A DNA stretch of 64,000 nucleotides from Lojkania enalia (lineage: Eukaryota; Ascomycota; Dothideomycetes; Pleosporales). Location: positions 1-64,000 of the forward strand of contig ML986634.1 of assembly GCA_010094045.1 (NCBI GenBank), written 5' to 3'. The stretch's first letter is position 1. Each line of letters starts with the position of its first letter. Position numbers and translations under genes: made by a program. The notes under the pieces are model-generated. The model had not been told where the DNA came from, searched no databases, and saw nothing but the letters and a program-made list of their open reading frames with translations. Shown one piece after another: positions 32,317 through 42,635 of the stretch.

Positions 32317-34289
32317 ATGGGTTTAGGTGTTTTACAGCCTTCGACGAGCGAACCGCCGCCAGGGACGGAATTCCTTGTCGACACTGATCAGACGAATGCA
32401 GAACACCAGTATGAACACACGCATTTAAAGCATGCAAAGGGGAAGGTAAATTTTGCATATCCCCAATTGTATAATCCTAATGTTTATACATGCTCAGGAA
32501 ACTTCAATCATCTTAGTACCGCAGCCATCTGATGATCCGAATGATCCTCTTGTAGGTTTTCCTTTGATGTATTTCGTGAATATCTTGTTGCTCACAACGA
32601 CAGCTTTGGCCGCGATGGAAGCGCGAAGCCGCCTTTGCATTTCTGTTTTTCAACTGCATCATCTTCGCGGCATGTCCAGGCCCAATGGTCGCACCAGCCA
32701 CTGTAGGCCTCTCTATTCAACTCGACGTTGAAATCGAGGATATCGCTCTGCTTTCTGGATATCAGCTTTTGGTTGTTGGGGCGCTTGGGTCAGTTCCCAC
32801 ATCCGAGATATCCGTTCCATGTCCCACTAACAGGAGAGGTGAAAAGTCCTATCGTCTCAGTCCTTGCGCAGAAGTACGGCAAACGCCCGCAGTTCTTGTT
32901 CGCTAGCATCTTCGGCGTCATTGGTACTGGAATTTGCGTTGCGGGCTTCGATCAATCCAGCCTCTCGAAATCCTACGATGTCCTTCTCGCAGGTCGCTTG
33001 ATTCAGGGTTTAGGCACAACGGCTTATGAATCGCTTTCAGTTGCTGCTATTGGTGATATGTTCTTCTTGCATGAGCGAGGCTTGAGAACCGCATTACTCG
33101 TGTTGACATTAGCCTGCTTATCGTCCTTTGTAGCGATCTGTGCGGGCACGACATTTGAGCATCTCGGTGCTAGAAACTTGTTTGTCATCTTATTGCCGAT
33201 CCAGGTTTTTGGTCTTTTAGGAACAGTGTTCTTTCTTCCGGAGTGTCAGTTTCGGCGACCGGTGACAATAGTAGGTACGGTGTCCTCTTTGGAAGAGGTC
33301 AGAGAGAAGGAGGGGAACAATAAAGTGATAGATGAAAGTCCTGCTACTAATAGCCCCAATTTCCCCCCGAAGCGTAGCTTCATCCAAGATCTGAGGGTCT
33401 TCTCAGGGACGTATACCTCAGATAAATTGTTCAAGCTGTTGGCCGAGATCTTCGTGCATCTGCTTAATCCGGCTGTTGTCTGGATCATGCTAGTCAGTGC
33501 TGTTCTTGTGGTAAGCATACAGCCAATTTACTAATACCTCACAACACGAACAAGCTAATATTTCTAGTCATTCTTTGTTGGTACGGCTTATACCCTAGCC
33601 CAGATTTTCACCCCACCCCCATACAACCTCACTGTCTCGCAAAATGGCTTCTTCTTCACTGGCGCGCTCATCGGTGGCATCCTTGGCATCTCGGCAGGTC
33701 CCCTTTGCGACTTTACAGCCAGGGCCTTTGCACGCCGCAATCGCGGAATTTACGAGGCAGAGTTCAGAATCCCTGTATGTATATTCGCGGTAGCGCTCTT
33801 TGCAGTCGGATGGTTCACCTTTAGCTGGGCGCTTGCGCATCCCGAGAAAAATAGAGTATACCTTTGCAGTTTTTGTTACGGGGCCGTGAGTTTTGGAACC
33901 AGTGTTGCGAGTACGAGTGCAGGGTTGTATATCCTGTAAGTCTTTTCTTTCTATTCTATGCCCGTTGCTGATGAGAATAGGGATGCGTTTAAGAAGTATT
34001 CGACAGAGATCTTCATCCTGCAAATGATGATTAAGAATTTCTTGTTTTATGCTTTCAGCACGTTTGTTAATGAGTGGGCGGCGAGTGATGGACCGGATCA
34101 TATGACGAGGGTGTTTGGTATTGTAACGGTTTGTGGGTTTACGACTTGTGTGCCAATGTGTAAGTATTCCATTAGTGAGAGCAGGGGAAGTGAAAGTGGT
34201 TGATGCTGACTTTGCGCTCAGATATGTTCGGGAAGTTGAATAGAGTTTGGGTGTATGGGCTTTGGAAGAAGTATTTGGGCGATAAGTGA
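32317..34289 (+). CDS. MFS transporter, DHA1-type
   Basis: Seven exons, 32317-32445, 32498-32551, 32604-32788, 32847-33510, 33568-33935, 33981-34159 and 34222-34289, give 548 residues; lengths and phases agree throughout. A cytosolic N-terminus with the fungal 'DPNDP..WP.WK' entry motif precedes 12 predicted spans. Motif A-like 'KYGKRPQFL' lies after TM2 and 'GRLIQGLGTTAYESL' in TM4 is the TM4 signature of this subfamily. The large central loop is basic and Ser-rich, and the second half begins at 'PAVVWIMLVSAVLVSFFVG'. The third intron has the weaker donor GTCAGT, and its acceptor is chosen because only GAAAAG|T keeps frame. It is the last gene of the proposed aromatic-catabolic set. Uptake of the substrate or export of toxic aldehydes are both possible. 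Confidence 0.88.
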
Positions 34290-36024
34290 AAAGTAGATGA
34301 GGAATCAAAGGAGCTCATTGGGTGCAGGAAGAAGGAATGAGATGTTCATACAATCTATCTCTTTATTTAAATAGCGAATGCGAGCGGGAAAATTTTTGTC
34401 CACATTTTTTACCCGGTGCTTTGGAGGCCATGTTCCATCGTACTTGGGGTATTGACCCTGACTAAGAGTCTGGGTAGGTTGGTTAAAGATCTTGCTCTTT
34501 GCCAACTTCGACGTCTCATCTATGATGAAAACTCTGTCTTCGTCGTCAGTAATGCTACCGAAATTATTCTGACCAGTGGCGAGGAATATAGTTGGAGCCA
34601 GTGCTATCGTCGTCCGAAATCAGGCCACCCGGATTGACTAAGACCGTAGCAATTTTACCTACGGAACATGCGGAATGGTAGGAACAGCAAGGCTCACTCG
34701 CCTAATTGATGCCGCACCTCAGTACCTTCGCGTTCCCCTCAACCTCACGCAATACGTCAAGACGATATGGGAGCTACCAAAGTGATGACATCTGTCGCGC
34801 TCTCTACGCATCTGGACGTCACAAGATGCCAGAACAATTCGTCAACGTAACTTCACTATAAGTCGGTGAGTGTGATATCACACGGAAGACAATCACGCGA
34901 TGCTAGTCAGTAGAGTTGTTCCGTTTGCGCTGAAAGAAGCCAAATTCGCAACATAAACCGCTATATATTCCAAGCACCAAACGGATATACTAAAGATCCC
35001 TTGATTGCAAGCGCAATGATATGGACGGTCAAGGATGAGAGAAGCGGCAAGGAAGTTCAGGAGGCGTAGCAGCCAGTCATCGTCATGCTCCAGGGAGGAA
35101 AACAAATGTTCACATGGTTCGGGCAGCGGTAAATGATTAGCCAGGGTGCGTGTTTAACTAGCTAATTAGCTAGTTGATCATTGGCTTTACGATAAATGAC
35201 TAGCCAACTAGCTACTCAATAACTAGCCGATGGAATAGTTTAGTCTATTTTTGACTAACGATGCAGGGATATTTTCAGGTGTAATCGACGAGCCAAGAAA
35301 ATTGTGGTGGAGTTGATGTGCAATATGAGACGATAGCTCTGTTTGGTAATTGTGTGCTCGTAATAGGCCTATGTCCCCTTGTTGAATATTGGTAGATTTC
35401 TTATAAATAGCCATTCATTAGCATGTTTTAGATGTCTGTTAGTCCAAGGAAACTTTGATTATCTTCAAGAAACATCTTTTGAGCTAGGCTCTTGTGTTAT
35501 CAAAAGTAATACTAACTTGCGCCGGACTATGACGGCTGAGGACCGAGTAATACGATCTCGGAGTTGGTTGCTTTATCTGGGACTTGGGATTGTGACGATG
35601 CGGAAAGTCCTAACAAACTGATGAGTTTTCTAATCAATTTATCTCCATGAAAAGCTATTCTTCAAAGGGTCAGATACTGATATTAGCTTAGTTCGTAAAA
35701 GTCAGCTAATCGTACTCATTTTTGATTGTAGCGCAAAGCAGCACTAATAATATTATAATCCCCTGATCAAACAAGAATGTGCAGACCATCCACATAGAAA
35801 GTATAGGAATCTAGGCATCGAGAATTAGGGGCATGCTTTGCATCTGATGCGACTTCCAGGTTTCTTATTTGCTACACATCGCGTTGAGTCGATGCAAATG
35901 TTTTTCCGAAAAGGACATATATGATCCCTACCCTTTCCCCCCAACCTCCACACCCTACCATAACCAATTGCATCAATCGGCCGTGCTCTTCTGCCACATT
36001 CATCCAAGCCGTCATCCCATTTCA
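34290..36024. other. Intergenic region 34290-36024
   Basis: 1.7 kb, AT-rich from about 35.1 kb, with a 20-bp perfect palindrome and many CTAGCTA-type words. A codon-like stretch at 34416-34640 and its flank (to about 34800) lacks a start and is interrupted by stops, suggesting a decayed gene fragment, but no family was recognised. Confidence 0.4.
35156..35175. repeat. 20-bp perfect palindrome in AT-rich spacer
   Basis: The bases from 35156 to 35175 are self-complementary (AACTAGCTAA followed by its reverse complement). Related words (AACTAGC, ACTAGCC) recur to about 35228, so a small inverted-repeat element or decayed MITE is possible. Confidence 0.7.
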
Positions 36025-36886
36025 TCACATATGTCCTCCCGCAAACTGAATGATCCTTTCCGCAAAACCTAGAAGTAATTGTTTATTCAATGCCTTTTTA
36101 GACTGGGCTGATATCTCTGCATCGCTAATCTCTCCCAGTCCATTCTCAATCTTGTAACCAATGGAAACAGTCATCTTCGCAATCCCGCGAACCATTCCAG
36201 AGGGTGCATTCTTGTCAAGCCCTAGGTGGAACTGGCACGGGCGCTCAGAGTCTAGAATGACGTTGAGCTCGGGCTTGTTCTCTTGTGCAATGGACGGTAT
36301 CGGCGCGTCAGAATCCAGCTTATCTTCTTCTTGCTTGTTGTCCTGATCCGGGATCTGAAGAGTTGAGGGCGACTTGGGCGTGTTATTCTTTGTGATTGGG
36401 TCGAGACGGCCGAAGGATGGATCGTAAAGGTTTGAATTGGGGCTTTGACGAGAGTCTGGCTTGCTGAGCCCCCGGTGGCAGTTAAGCAAGGCATTGGCGC
36501 GAGGATTCTCTTCTAGAGAATGAGCTTCTTTAGCTACTTAAAATAATTGTTAGCAATTTCCTATTTGTTAGACAAGATAATACAATCCAAGTGTTTCCTG
36601 GGCGACATAAGAAGTTTTGCGCACCTTGCCTGTCCACAGTGCCAGCGCGACCTTTCTTAGAGCCACCGTCTGAGAAGTACCTGCGGCCACGGCTCTGGGC
36701 TTGCTCTTTGTTGTTGTTCGAGTTCTTTTGTGTTCCATTGCTCGCGTTCTTTGCGACACGAGTAGGAGCTGGTGATCCGCTTGCGGTCTGCTTATGTCTA
36801 TGGGCTAGGGTTTGTTTTGGTGGTGTTTCCGTCTCATTAGAGTCTAACTTCTCGCCTCCACCATCTGGCACACGACCTATTTCCAT
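36025..36886 (-). CDS. Hypothetical protein, disordered N-terminus
   Basis: Two exons, 36886-36625 and 36533-36025, joined in phase 1, give 256 residues. The start is the ATG at 36886 (MEIGRVPDGG). The 91-nt intron has a GTGCGC donor, a GCTAAC branch site and a TAG acceptor. Residues 1-150 are polar and low complexity (Asn/Lys/Ser/Pro) with basic patches such as KKGRAG. The C-terminal 90 residues look folded, starting near 'RPCQFHLGLDKNAPSGMVRG' and ending in an amphipathic helix (KKALNKQLLLGFAERIIQFAGG). I do not recognise the family. Both the C-terminal frame and the splice signals argue for a real gene; a nuclear or RNA-related role would fit the basic disordered half but is a guess. Confidence 0.6.
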
Positions 36887-37682
36887 TGTACAGCTCGGGA
36901 AAGGTAATTTAGAAGCGCTGTGTAGTTGTGTCGAGGAAGAGTGTTTAGTATTTTGAGGTGGAAGTTGGCTTTGGGCCTAAACTATGGGGGAAAAGTCGTA
37001 AGTGAATGCAGCAAAGGCGGTGAAAGAGGGAAATAGAACAATGTACTTGAAATTTGTGTATTGCGAGAGACTGACTTCACGAGCTAAAGTGAGCCCGATT
37101 GTAACCGGAATGAATATGTCACTGCTTCCATAAAGATCATTTCTTAATTATATCTGTCTTAATTATAACTTTGGAGTCAAATACGTCATTTTTTATATAT
37201 TACCACACGTATCCGAATGTTTGAAGACTTCTCACATTTGAAGCGCTTGCATAAGAAAGATTTAGCGCCGTCTATTGCCCTCTAATTTGAGTTAGGACAT
37301 CGCGCATTGCCTCTTCTTTCCACAGAAGCTTCAGTATTGCCATCGCCGACTATACCCTTCTTCGCGATACCAGCATAAAGGCCTTGTAATTCATCATACA
37401 GTACAGAGAATTCCAGGACACGGTTGGTAGGAGCTTGGTCGAATGTTGCGGGCAATTCTGGCCGCTACAAGACCTATGTATATGTGATGAAATCTATGTA
37501 GAAGGCGTCCGCAATATATGCTACTCCTCTCGAGGCTTTTTTTCTTAGATGAAGCAGATGGGCGCCGGATTGAATACCGCGATATCATCCAAAGTAAATC
37601 GAGTGCCTTCAATAAAGGCTAGGCGCAACGAGCAACTTAGATAGGCTGGAAAGCTAACAGTCGTATTATCCACAATCACCAA

Positions 37683-37955
37683 TTGAAGGGAACAGGAAGG
37701 TTATGTCGCTGTTGCGAGAAGCCGATGGTGCCAGTGCCTATGGTGGCCCAGGAGTATGCAAGTATTTGTAAAGGCTGTATGGATGTTAAGATTGTGCCGC
37801 AGCATCTTCCTATTAGGTTACAGGAGGCTGATTTGAGGCACAATCCAAGAAAGAAGCTTAGAAACTATGCTGAGAAAAGAACTCCGATTAAAATGGCTAA
37901 CATTAAACCGTATTATAGGGTGAATATTGAGTATGCATGGCGGGGTTGGGACTGA
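37683..37955 (+). pseudogene. Possible gene remnant with CxxC..CxxC motif
   Basis: An open frame of about 90 codons without its own ATG at the start. It encodes a CRCC-x13-CKGC-like pair of Cys motifs followed by a basic tail (RHNPRKKLRNYAEKR). An AG acceptor lies just upstream (near 37660), so it could be the last exon of a small zinc-binding protein, but no first exon with a convincing donor was found. Recorded as a remnant with low confidence. Confidence 0.25.
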
Positions 37956-38330
37956 GAGGGACGTAGGTACCAGGAGGATGGTAACTTTTTCCTATTTCGG
38001 ATGATAAGAGTGATAGGTGAGTAAGTATTCGGGAATTCGGACCTTTATGTTCAGGAATTATTAATAGAGATTTCTATCTTCTATTGGACTTAGAGTAATA
38101 ATTGTTGTTTTGTAATATCTTAAGTTCATGAAACAAGGTGCGATCTTTGCTGTGCTCAAATGGTCTGTCGAGCACAAGGATATGAATAGGATCCCTAGAT
38201 ATTCAGTTTAAGAATAGAACCTCTAGGCTACTTTTGTTAGACAAGAATGAGTTCATGTTATTTGGACTTCTTCCGATTTGCAGACTAGATGTATTCAAGA
38301 GATAAGATGAGGTGGGGTTTAGGATCCCGC

Positions 38331-38337
38331 TGAGTCA
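38331..38337. promoter_or_regulatory. AP-1/Gcn4-like TGAGTCA site
   Basis: TGAGTCA lies 258 bp upstream of the Atg37-like start, with a CACGTG at about 38353 and TGACTCG at 38363. Such bZIP/bHLH words occur by chance fairly often; the close grouping is the only support. Confidence 0.3.
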
Positions 38338-38594
38338 CCTCCATATGTCAGACACGTGCAAATGACTCGGCGAGGCCAATCTCGGTCCTTCCGTACCGAG
38401 GCCTTTCCAGCTCTAGGGAACACAACCCTCTCCACCACGGCTCCGCATCCAAGTCGCCATGCTAGACGTCCACGCCCGCACCCCTGACATTTCGCCTCCT
38501 TTCACCCTCTTCAACCGCTACCAATTCTGCCCTTTTCGCGACGCGAATAGATGAAGCGCCCAGCTCTGTGCTGGGCCGGATACCACTGCTCGTG

Positions 38595-39825
38595 ATGTCA
38601 GATTCAGTGGGTACGTACATGTATAAATGGCGGCGCAACTGATGTTGCAGTATTTTGATGCAAGGAGAGCAACGCTAATGTCTTTGTCCGTGGTAGACCG
38701 CGTCTTCAGCCATGCGCTCAATACCGTAAATAAGATCCGTACTGGATCGCAGAAGCCCCCCTCCACGATACGCTTGAAGCTGTATGGTTTGTATAAACAA
38801 GCAATGGGTATGTACCGCCTACGTTGCCGCTTGCACAGAAGCTCTGATACTTGTACAGAGGGGGATGTCGATGGGATAATGGAGAGACCCGACGGGAACG
38901 GAGACGACGTGCATCGTGCGCAAGAGAAATGGTACATCCTGAAGGCACGCGACACACGAGACACTTACTGATAGCTGTTAGGGATGCTTGGAAACAGCAG
39001 AACGGTCTCTCGCGCACGGAAGCCAAACGCCGGTACATCACAACGCTCATAGAGACGATGCATAAGTACGCCTCACCGAGTCCAGACTCTCGCGAGCTCG
39101 TCGCCGAGCTGGAGTTCGTCTGGGACCAGGTTAAATCGAACGTCCCCTCCTCGTCATCATCCTCTCCTCTCCAGACCCTTGGAAGCATGGGCCTTCATCA
39201 ACCCCCTCATTATCCCCAGCTCGGAAGCCCTAACGCCTCTCGAAAATTTAAATCGGATCGGGACGGCGATGACGGCCCTCTACAAGTCCGTAGTCCAATG
39301 TCACAATCGGAAGAAGACGAGCTAGAGGAACAGGGAGAGGAATTTGTAGATGCTCCCGACTCTCAGTACAACCCCAACACCGAAGGCGAGGACGCCGGTG
39401 TCCAAACCGACCTGCCTCAGCAAAACTCTTATTCGGATGCCTTAGCGAGATCTACCCCCCCACCGGAGAGACCTGTAGATCAGAAATGGCGGAAGCGGAT
39501 GGAATCTGCCCTTGTCAAAATGACCGCGGAGGTTGCCGCTTTGCGTGAACAGCTTGAGTCTCGTCGCTTATTCAGCCACAGTCGACGGTACACATTTTTC
39601 AGATGGGTCTTTCGGCTAATATGGGGATCTATAAAACATTTAGCTATTGATATCATAATACTTGCATTGGTACTATTATGGTTAAGGCGGAAGAAGGATC
39701 GCCGCCTGGAAGGCGCTGTACGCGTTCTACTCGGCGATGCGGTGGCACAAGTTCAGAGTTTGGGTGGGGCGCAGATTGGGAAGATACATTTACCAAGCTT
39801 GAAGGGAAAGAAGGTCTCTAGCTAA
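38595..39825 (+). CDS. ATG37: Acyl-CoA-binding protein, Atg37/ACBD5-like, tail-anchored
   Basis: Four exons, 38595-38610, 38697-38807, 38859-38931 and 38982-39825, give 347 residues. The first coding exon is only 16 nt and encodes MSDSV; it joins to DRVFSHALNT, the canonical opening of the fungal family. Residues 1-97 form the acyl-CoA-binding domain: RTGSQKPP, LKLYGLYKQAMEGD, RPDGNGDD, then EKWDAWKQQNGLSRTEAKRRYITTL. A long acidic, Ser-rich linker follows, then a coiled coil about residues 235-262 and a transmembrane segment about residues 286-301 (HLAIDIIILALVLLWL) with a basic tail. This layout matches Atg37/ACBD5, a peroxisomal membrane protein that binds acyl-CoA and helps pexophagy. Location at the peroxisome is inferred from family. 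Confidence 0.88.
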
Positions 39826-40767
39826 AATTCATCCCTTGTCATGAAAGAAGTTTAGAGCCCCTTCAACACTTACAAAGGGCGGTCCTGCACACATGTCACG
39901 AGAGTTCATGCTTCTATCAACCGAGTACAAAGGTTCCTAAGCGACTGTTTCTAAGTAGGCTAGAGCGCGCTAAAGAGTGGTCATCTGCAGGAGGGTAGCG
40001 TTTCATGCACTTGATGGCGCGCCATTGACGCGCCATCCTTTTTGGTTCATTAACATGGCCGTTGTTCGACAACTTTTGGAACGATGATCCATTAGGAAGC
40101 AACAGGTGTGGATCTAAATGACACGAGGTGAATGCTATATTCTATTCCCTCGATCGGTGGTGGCTTTGGAGTTTACGTACTGCCATTACAACTAGACTAA
40201 TCCTTACTATTGTCTATGTGCGCCATCCTTGCCAGTTAGTATTGTGGCGTTCTACCTAAATGTACCGGTTTGCATGGTCTTGTACAGCTCAGCGTGGCGT
40301 CACCAACAGATCGTACTTCCCGCGGAGCTTGATTCGCCCCAGGTCGTTGCAGGCCAACGGGTGGGCCCCTACACATTTTGAGGTCATCTCCTAAATAAAA
40401 CAATTCGTATGCAGCGTAATTTCAGTCGAGATCGAATCTGGTGGCTGCCGGGGCCAATGAAGCTTACTCGGAAGAAGCTCCCATGGCACTCTTCATCAGC
40501 ACAACAACATGGGTGTCTGTTCCAGCCTTGCGCCATCTCTACGCGGTACTATGTAGGGCTCATTCTGTCGACAGATCTTGACTTGTTAAGCTTACATATA
40601 ATTAGATGATGGCCTACACACCTCGGCTCTTGCAAACCTACGTGGTAGCGTTGATTGACCGGTGACCGCAGTGAATCTCCCGCACTTCAACCTGCTTCGA
40701 TTCACTTCATATTTTGGGGCTAGGCAATGTAGTAGTACATGTTGACATATGATTGGTTTTCTTCAAC

Positions 40768-41160
40768 ATGAGTCACAAACATGAACGAATCACTTTCACT
40801 GCCCGATTCCGGACTTTCTCTCTCTACCCCCTACCTTCACCTTTCTTTTCACTCATTGACTACAACAAAAACATTCCAACGTCTACTCACTGCCTTCATG
40901 AGTCAATAATTCTCAAAAGATGGCGGTGCAACAAAAAGTCATCGATTGCCCATGCCGCCAACGACCACGAAGAACATGCCAAGCGGGCTGCTGCAAAGTG
41001 CACGAACTCGAACCTTGCTCTTTATGGAAGAATAGCTGGTAGCTTTGTCGGCAATCCAGCTCTTGGGACAATAGCTAGAGGAGCATTCGGCAGTGCAGTT
41101 GGAATCGGAAGCGAGCATAGACTCTCGAAGCATGTCAAAGATGAAGAGGTACATCATTAA
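40768..41160 (+). CDS. Possible small protein with glycine-zipper C-terminus
   Basis: 130 codons from the ATG at 40768. The C-terminal third has a GxxxG-rich pattern (YGRIAGSFVGNPALGTIARG, then FGSAVGIG) followed by a charged tail, recalling the zipper of the protein at 12857-13648. The N-terminal part is not convincing, and the real start could lie later or on another exon. Weakly supported. Confidence 0.3.
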   Translation: MSHKHERITFTARFRTFSLYPLPSPFFSLIDYNKNIPTSTHCLHESIILKRWRCNKKSSIAHAANDHEEHAKRAAAKCTNSNLALYGRIAGSFVGNPALGTIARGAFGSAVGIGSEHRLSKHVKDEEVHH

Positions 41161-41829
41161 GATGCTAAATGCCACAAACATGATTCCCGAGGCAAGGAAG
41201 CTAACGAGTTTGGTTTAGATTAGAAGTAAAGTCGGAAACATAGCCCTCAAACGCTTCCTTGTGGAAGGCGCGCTCTTGTTGATCTTAGGTAGAACTAGTA
41301 GGGCAGGCAAGGAAATTGCAATAGGTGTAGCAAAAGAAGCAGATACACACAGAATAAGATTAGTAGTACATTTCTCGCAGGATAATCAGTCGGACAAACC
41401 TTTGGAGAAGTAGCCCCTAAGCTCGTCATTAATACTAGAGAACTAGGGAAATGAGATTATACCACGAAGACTAAACCATACCTTAGAACCTGAATTGAGA
41501 CAAATACAGAAGGTGGACGGACTATCAAACCCTTCCTGCATACAGGAATTCAGAATATTTTGCACACAGACTTATATCTCTTCCACCGCTCCACCGTCGC
41601 ATTCCTCTCGCTATCTTTGATGCAATTAAGGAATGGCTTGTGTCGTCCTGTATTTAGACATAATCCATGGAGAACGGTATTAAATGCGTAAAGTAGCGCC
41701 GCTTCGGCTGCCGGGACAGACCAGACAAGTAATGGGGTTGTGAGGCATGTGCGACCGGTTCAGACCAACTGAGCATAACAATACGAGCCAAGCTTCTGTT
41801 TAGCATGCGAAGCACAATAGTCCTCCACC

Positions 41830-42070
41830 GCTTAGAGGCTATAGTAGCTGATAAAATTAAGGCATAAAATATAATTTAATATTAAGTATAAATTATAGGA
41901 TAGCTCTATATAACACTACCTATAATAAATTCCTAGTAAGGTAATAACCTTAACGTAATGTATACGTACAGCCTCTTACTTTACTACCTTTTATATTTTA
42001 ATAGTATTAGTTTAAAAACCCTAGTAGTATAATCTAGTAAATAGGGTTAAGCTCTTATCTCTTTAGGTTC
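41830..42070. repeat. AT-rich island, probable decayed transposon
   Basis: About 240 bp of very AT-rich sequence (ATAAAATATAATTTAATATTA-like) with a 'CGTACAGCCT' word also found near 54015 beyond the secondary-metabolite genes. The composition fits repeat-induced point mutation (C to T) of an old element. Confidence 0.45.
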
Positions 42071-42635
42071 CACGACAGAATGGTAACATTAGCTTATAGA
42101 AGGCAAAATCGTCTAAATTAGCTATGAATCGCGCGCTCCCTCCCAATCAATAATAGCTTCCGCTGTACGCCCGGCTGCATGTCAGACGGAGGCCAAGACA
42201 TGAAATGATAGTATCCGGCTTTACCGAAAATGCAGACAAAGCGCTCACACCTGTATCTACCCAATTACGATCCTGTAGTACGAAGTTCAAATGCAGAACG
42301 TGCATACGATACAATCCGAGGCAGCTAGGTCTACCCTTGTCCAGGCCGCTGTCTTGACTTTCCTGTGTAACATAAAAGATCCTTACAAAGTTCAATATTG
42401 TCAGATGCTAGGGCACCATAGGTCCAATGTCATCGGCTGCGCTGGTGTGGCTTGATCCTTTTCTGGACATTAGTTCACGCTATCTGAAGAATACATAAAC
42501 AGAGCATGAGCTCGACTACTAGTAGTTTGGATGGGATTTAGTACTAGGACTCATAATTAAATTAATGTGCGCAATTCTGTTCACCTTCAACCCTGCCTAG
42601 GTTACTGCGTATCAATCTCGGCCACACTGATTACC

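Larger units (their letters stand above)
36887..38594. other. Intergenic region 36887-38594
   Basis: 1.7 kb between divergently placed genes. It contains a Cys-rich possible last exon (37644-37955, listed separately). A minus-strand coding-like stretch about 37600-37290 (reading GTRFTLDDIAVF and VLEFSVLYDELQGLYAG in different frames with stops between) may be a decayed gene. Near the Atg37-like gene lie a TGAGTCA and a CACGTG word. Confidence 0.4.
39826..42635. other. Intergenic region 39826-42635
   Basis: 2.8 kb with little support for genes apart from a weak glycine-zipper frame (40768-41160). The stretch 41.2-41.8 kb shows scattered stops in all frames, and 41.83-42.07 kb is an AT-rich island. 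It separates the Atg37-like gene from the secondary-metabolite genes. Confidence 0.45.
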
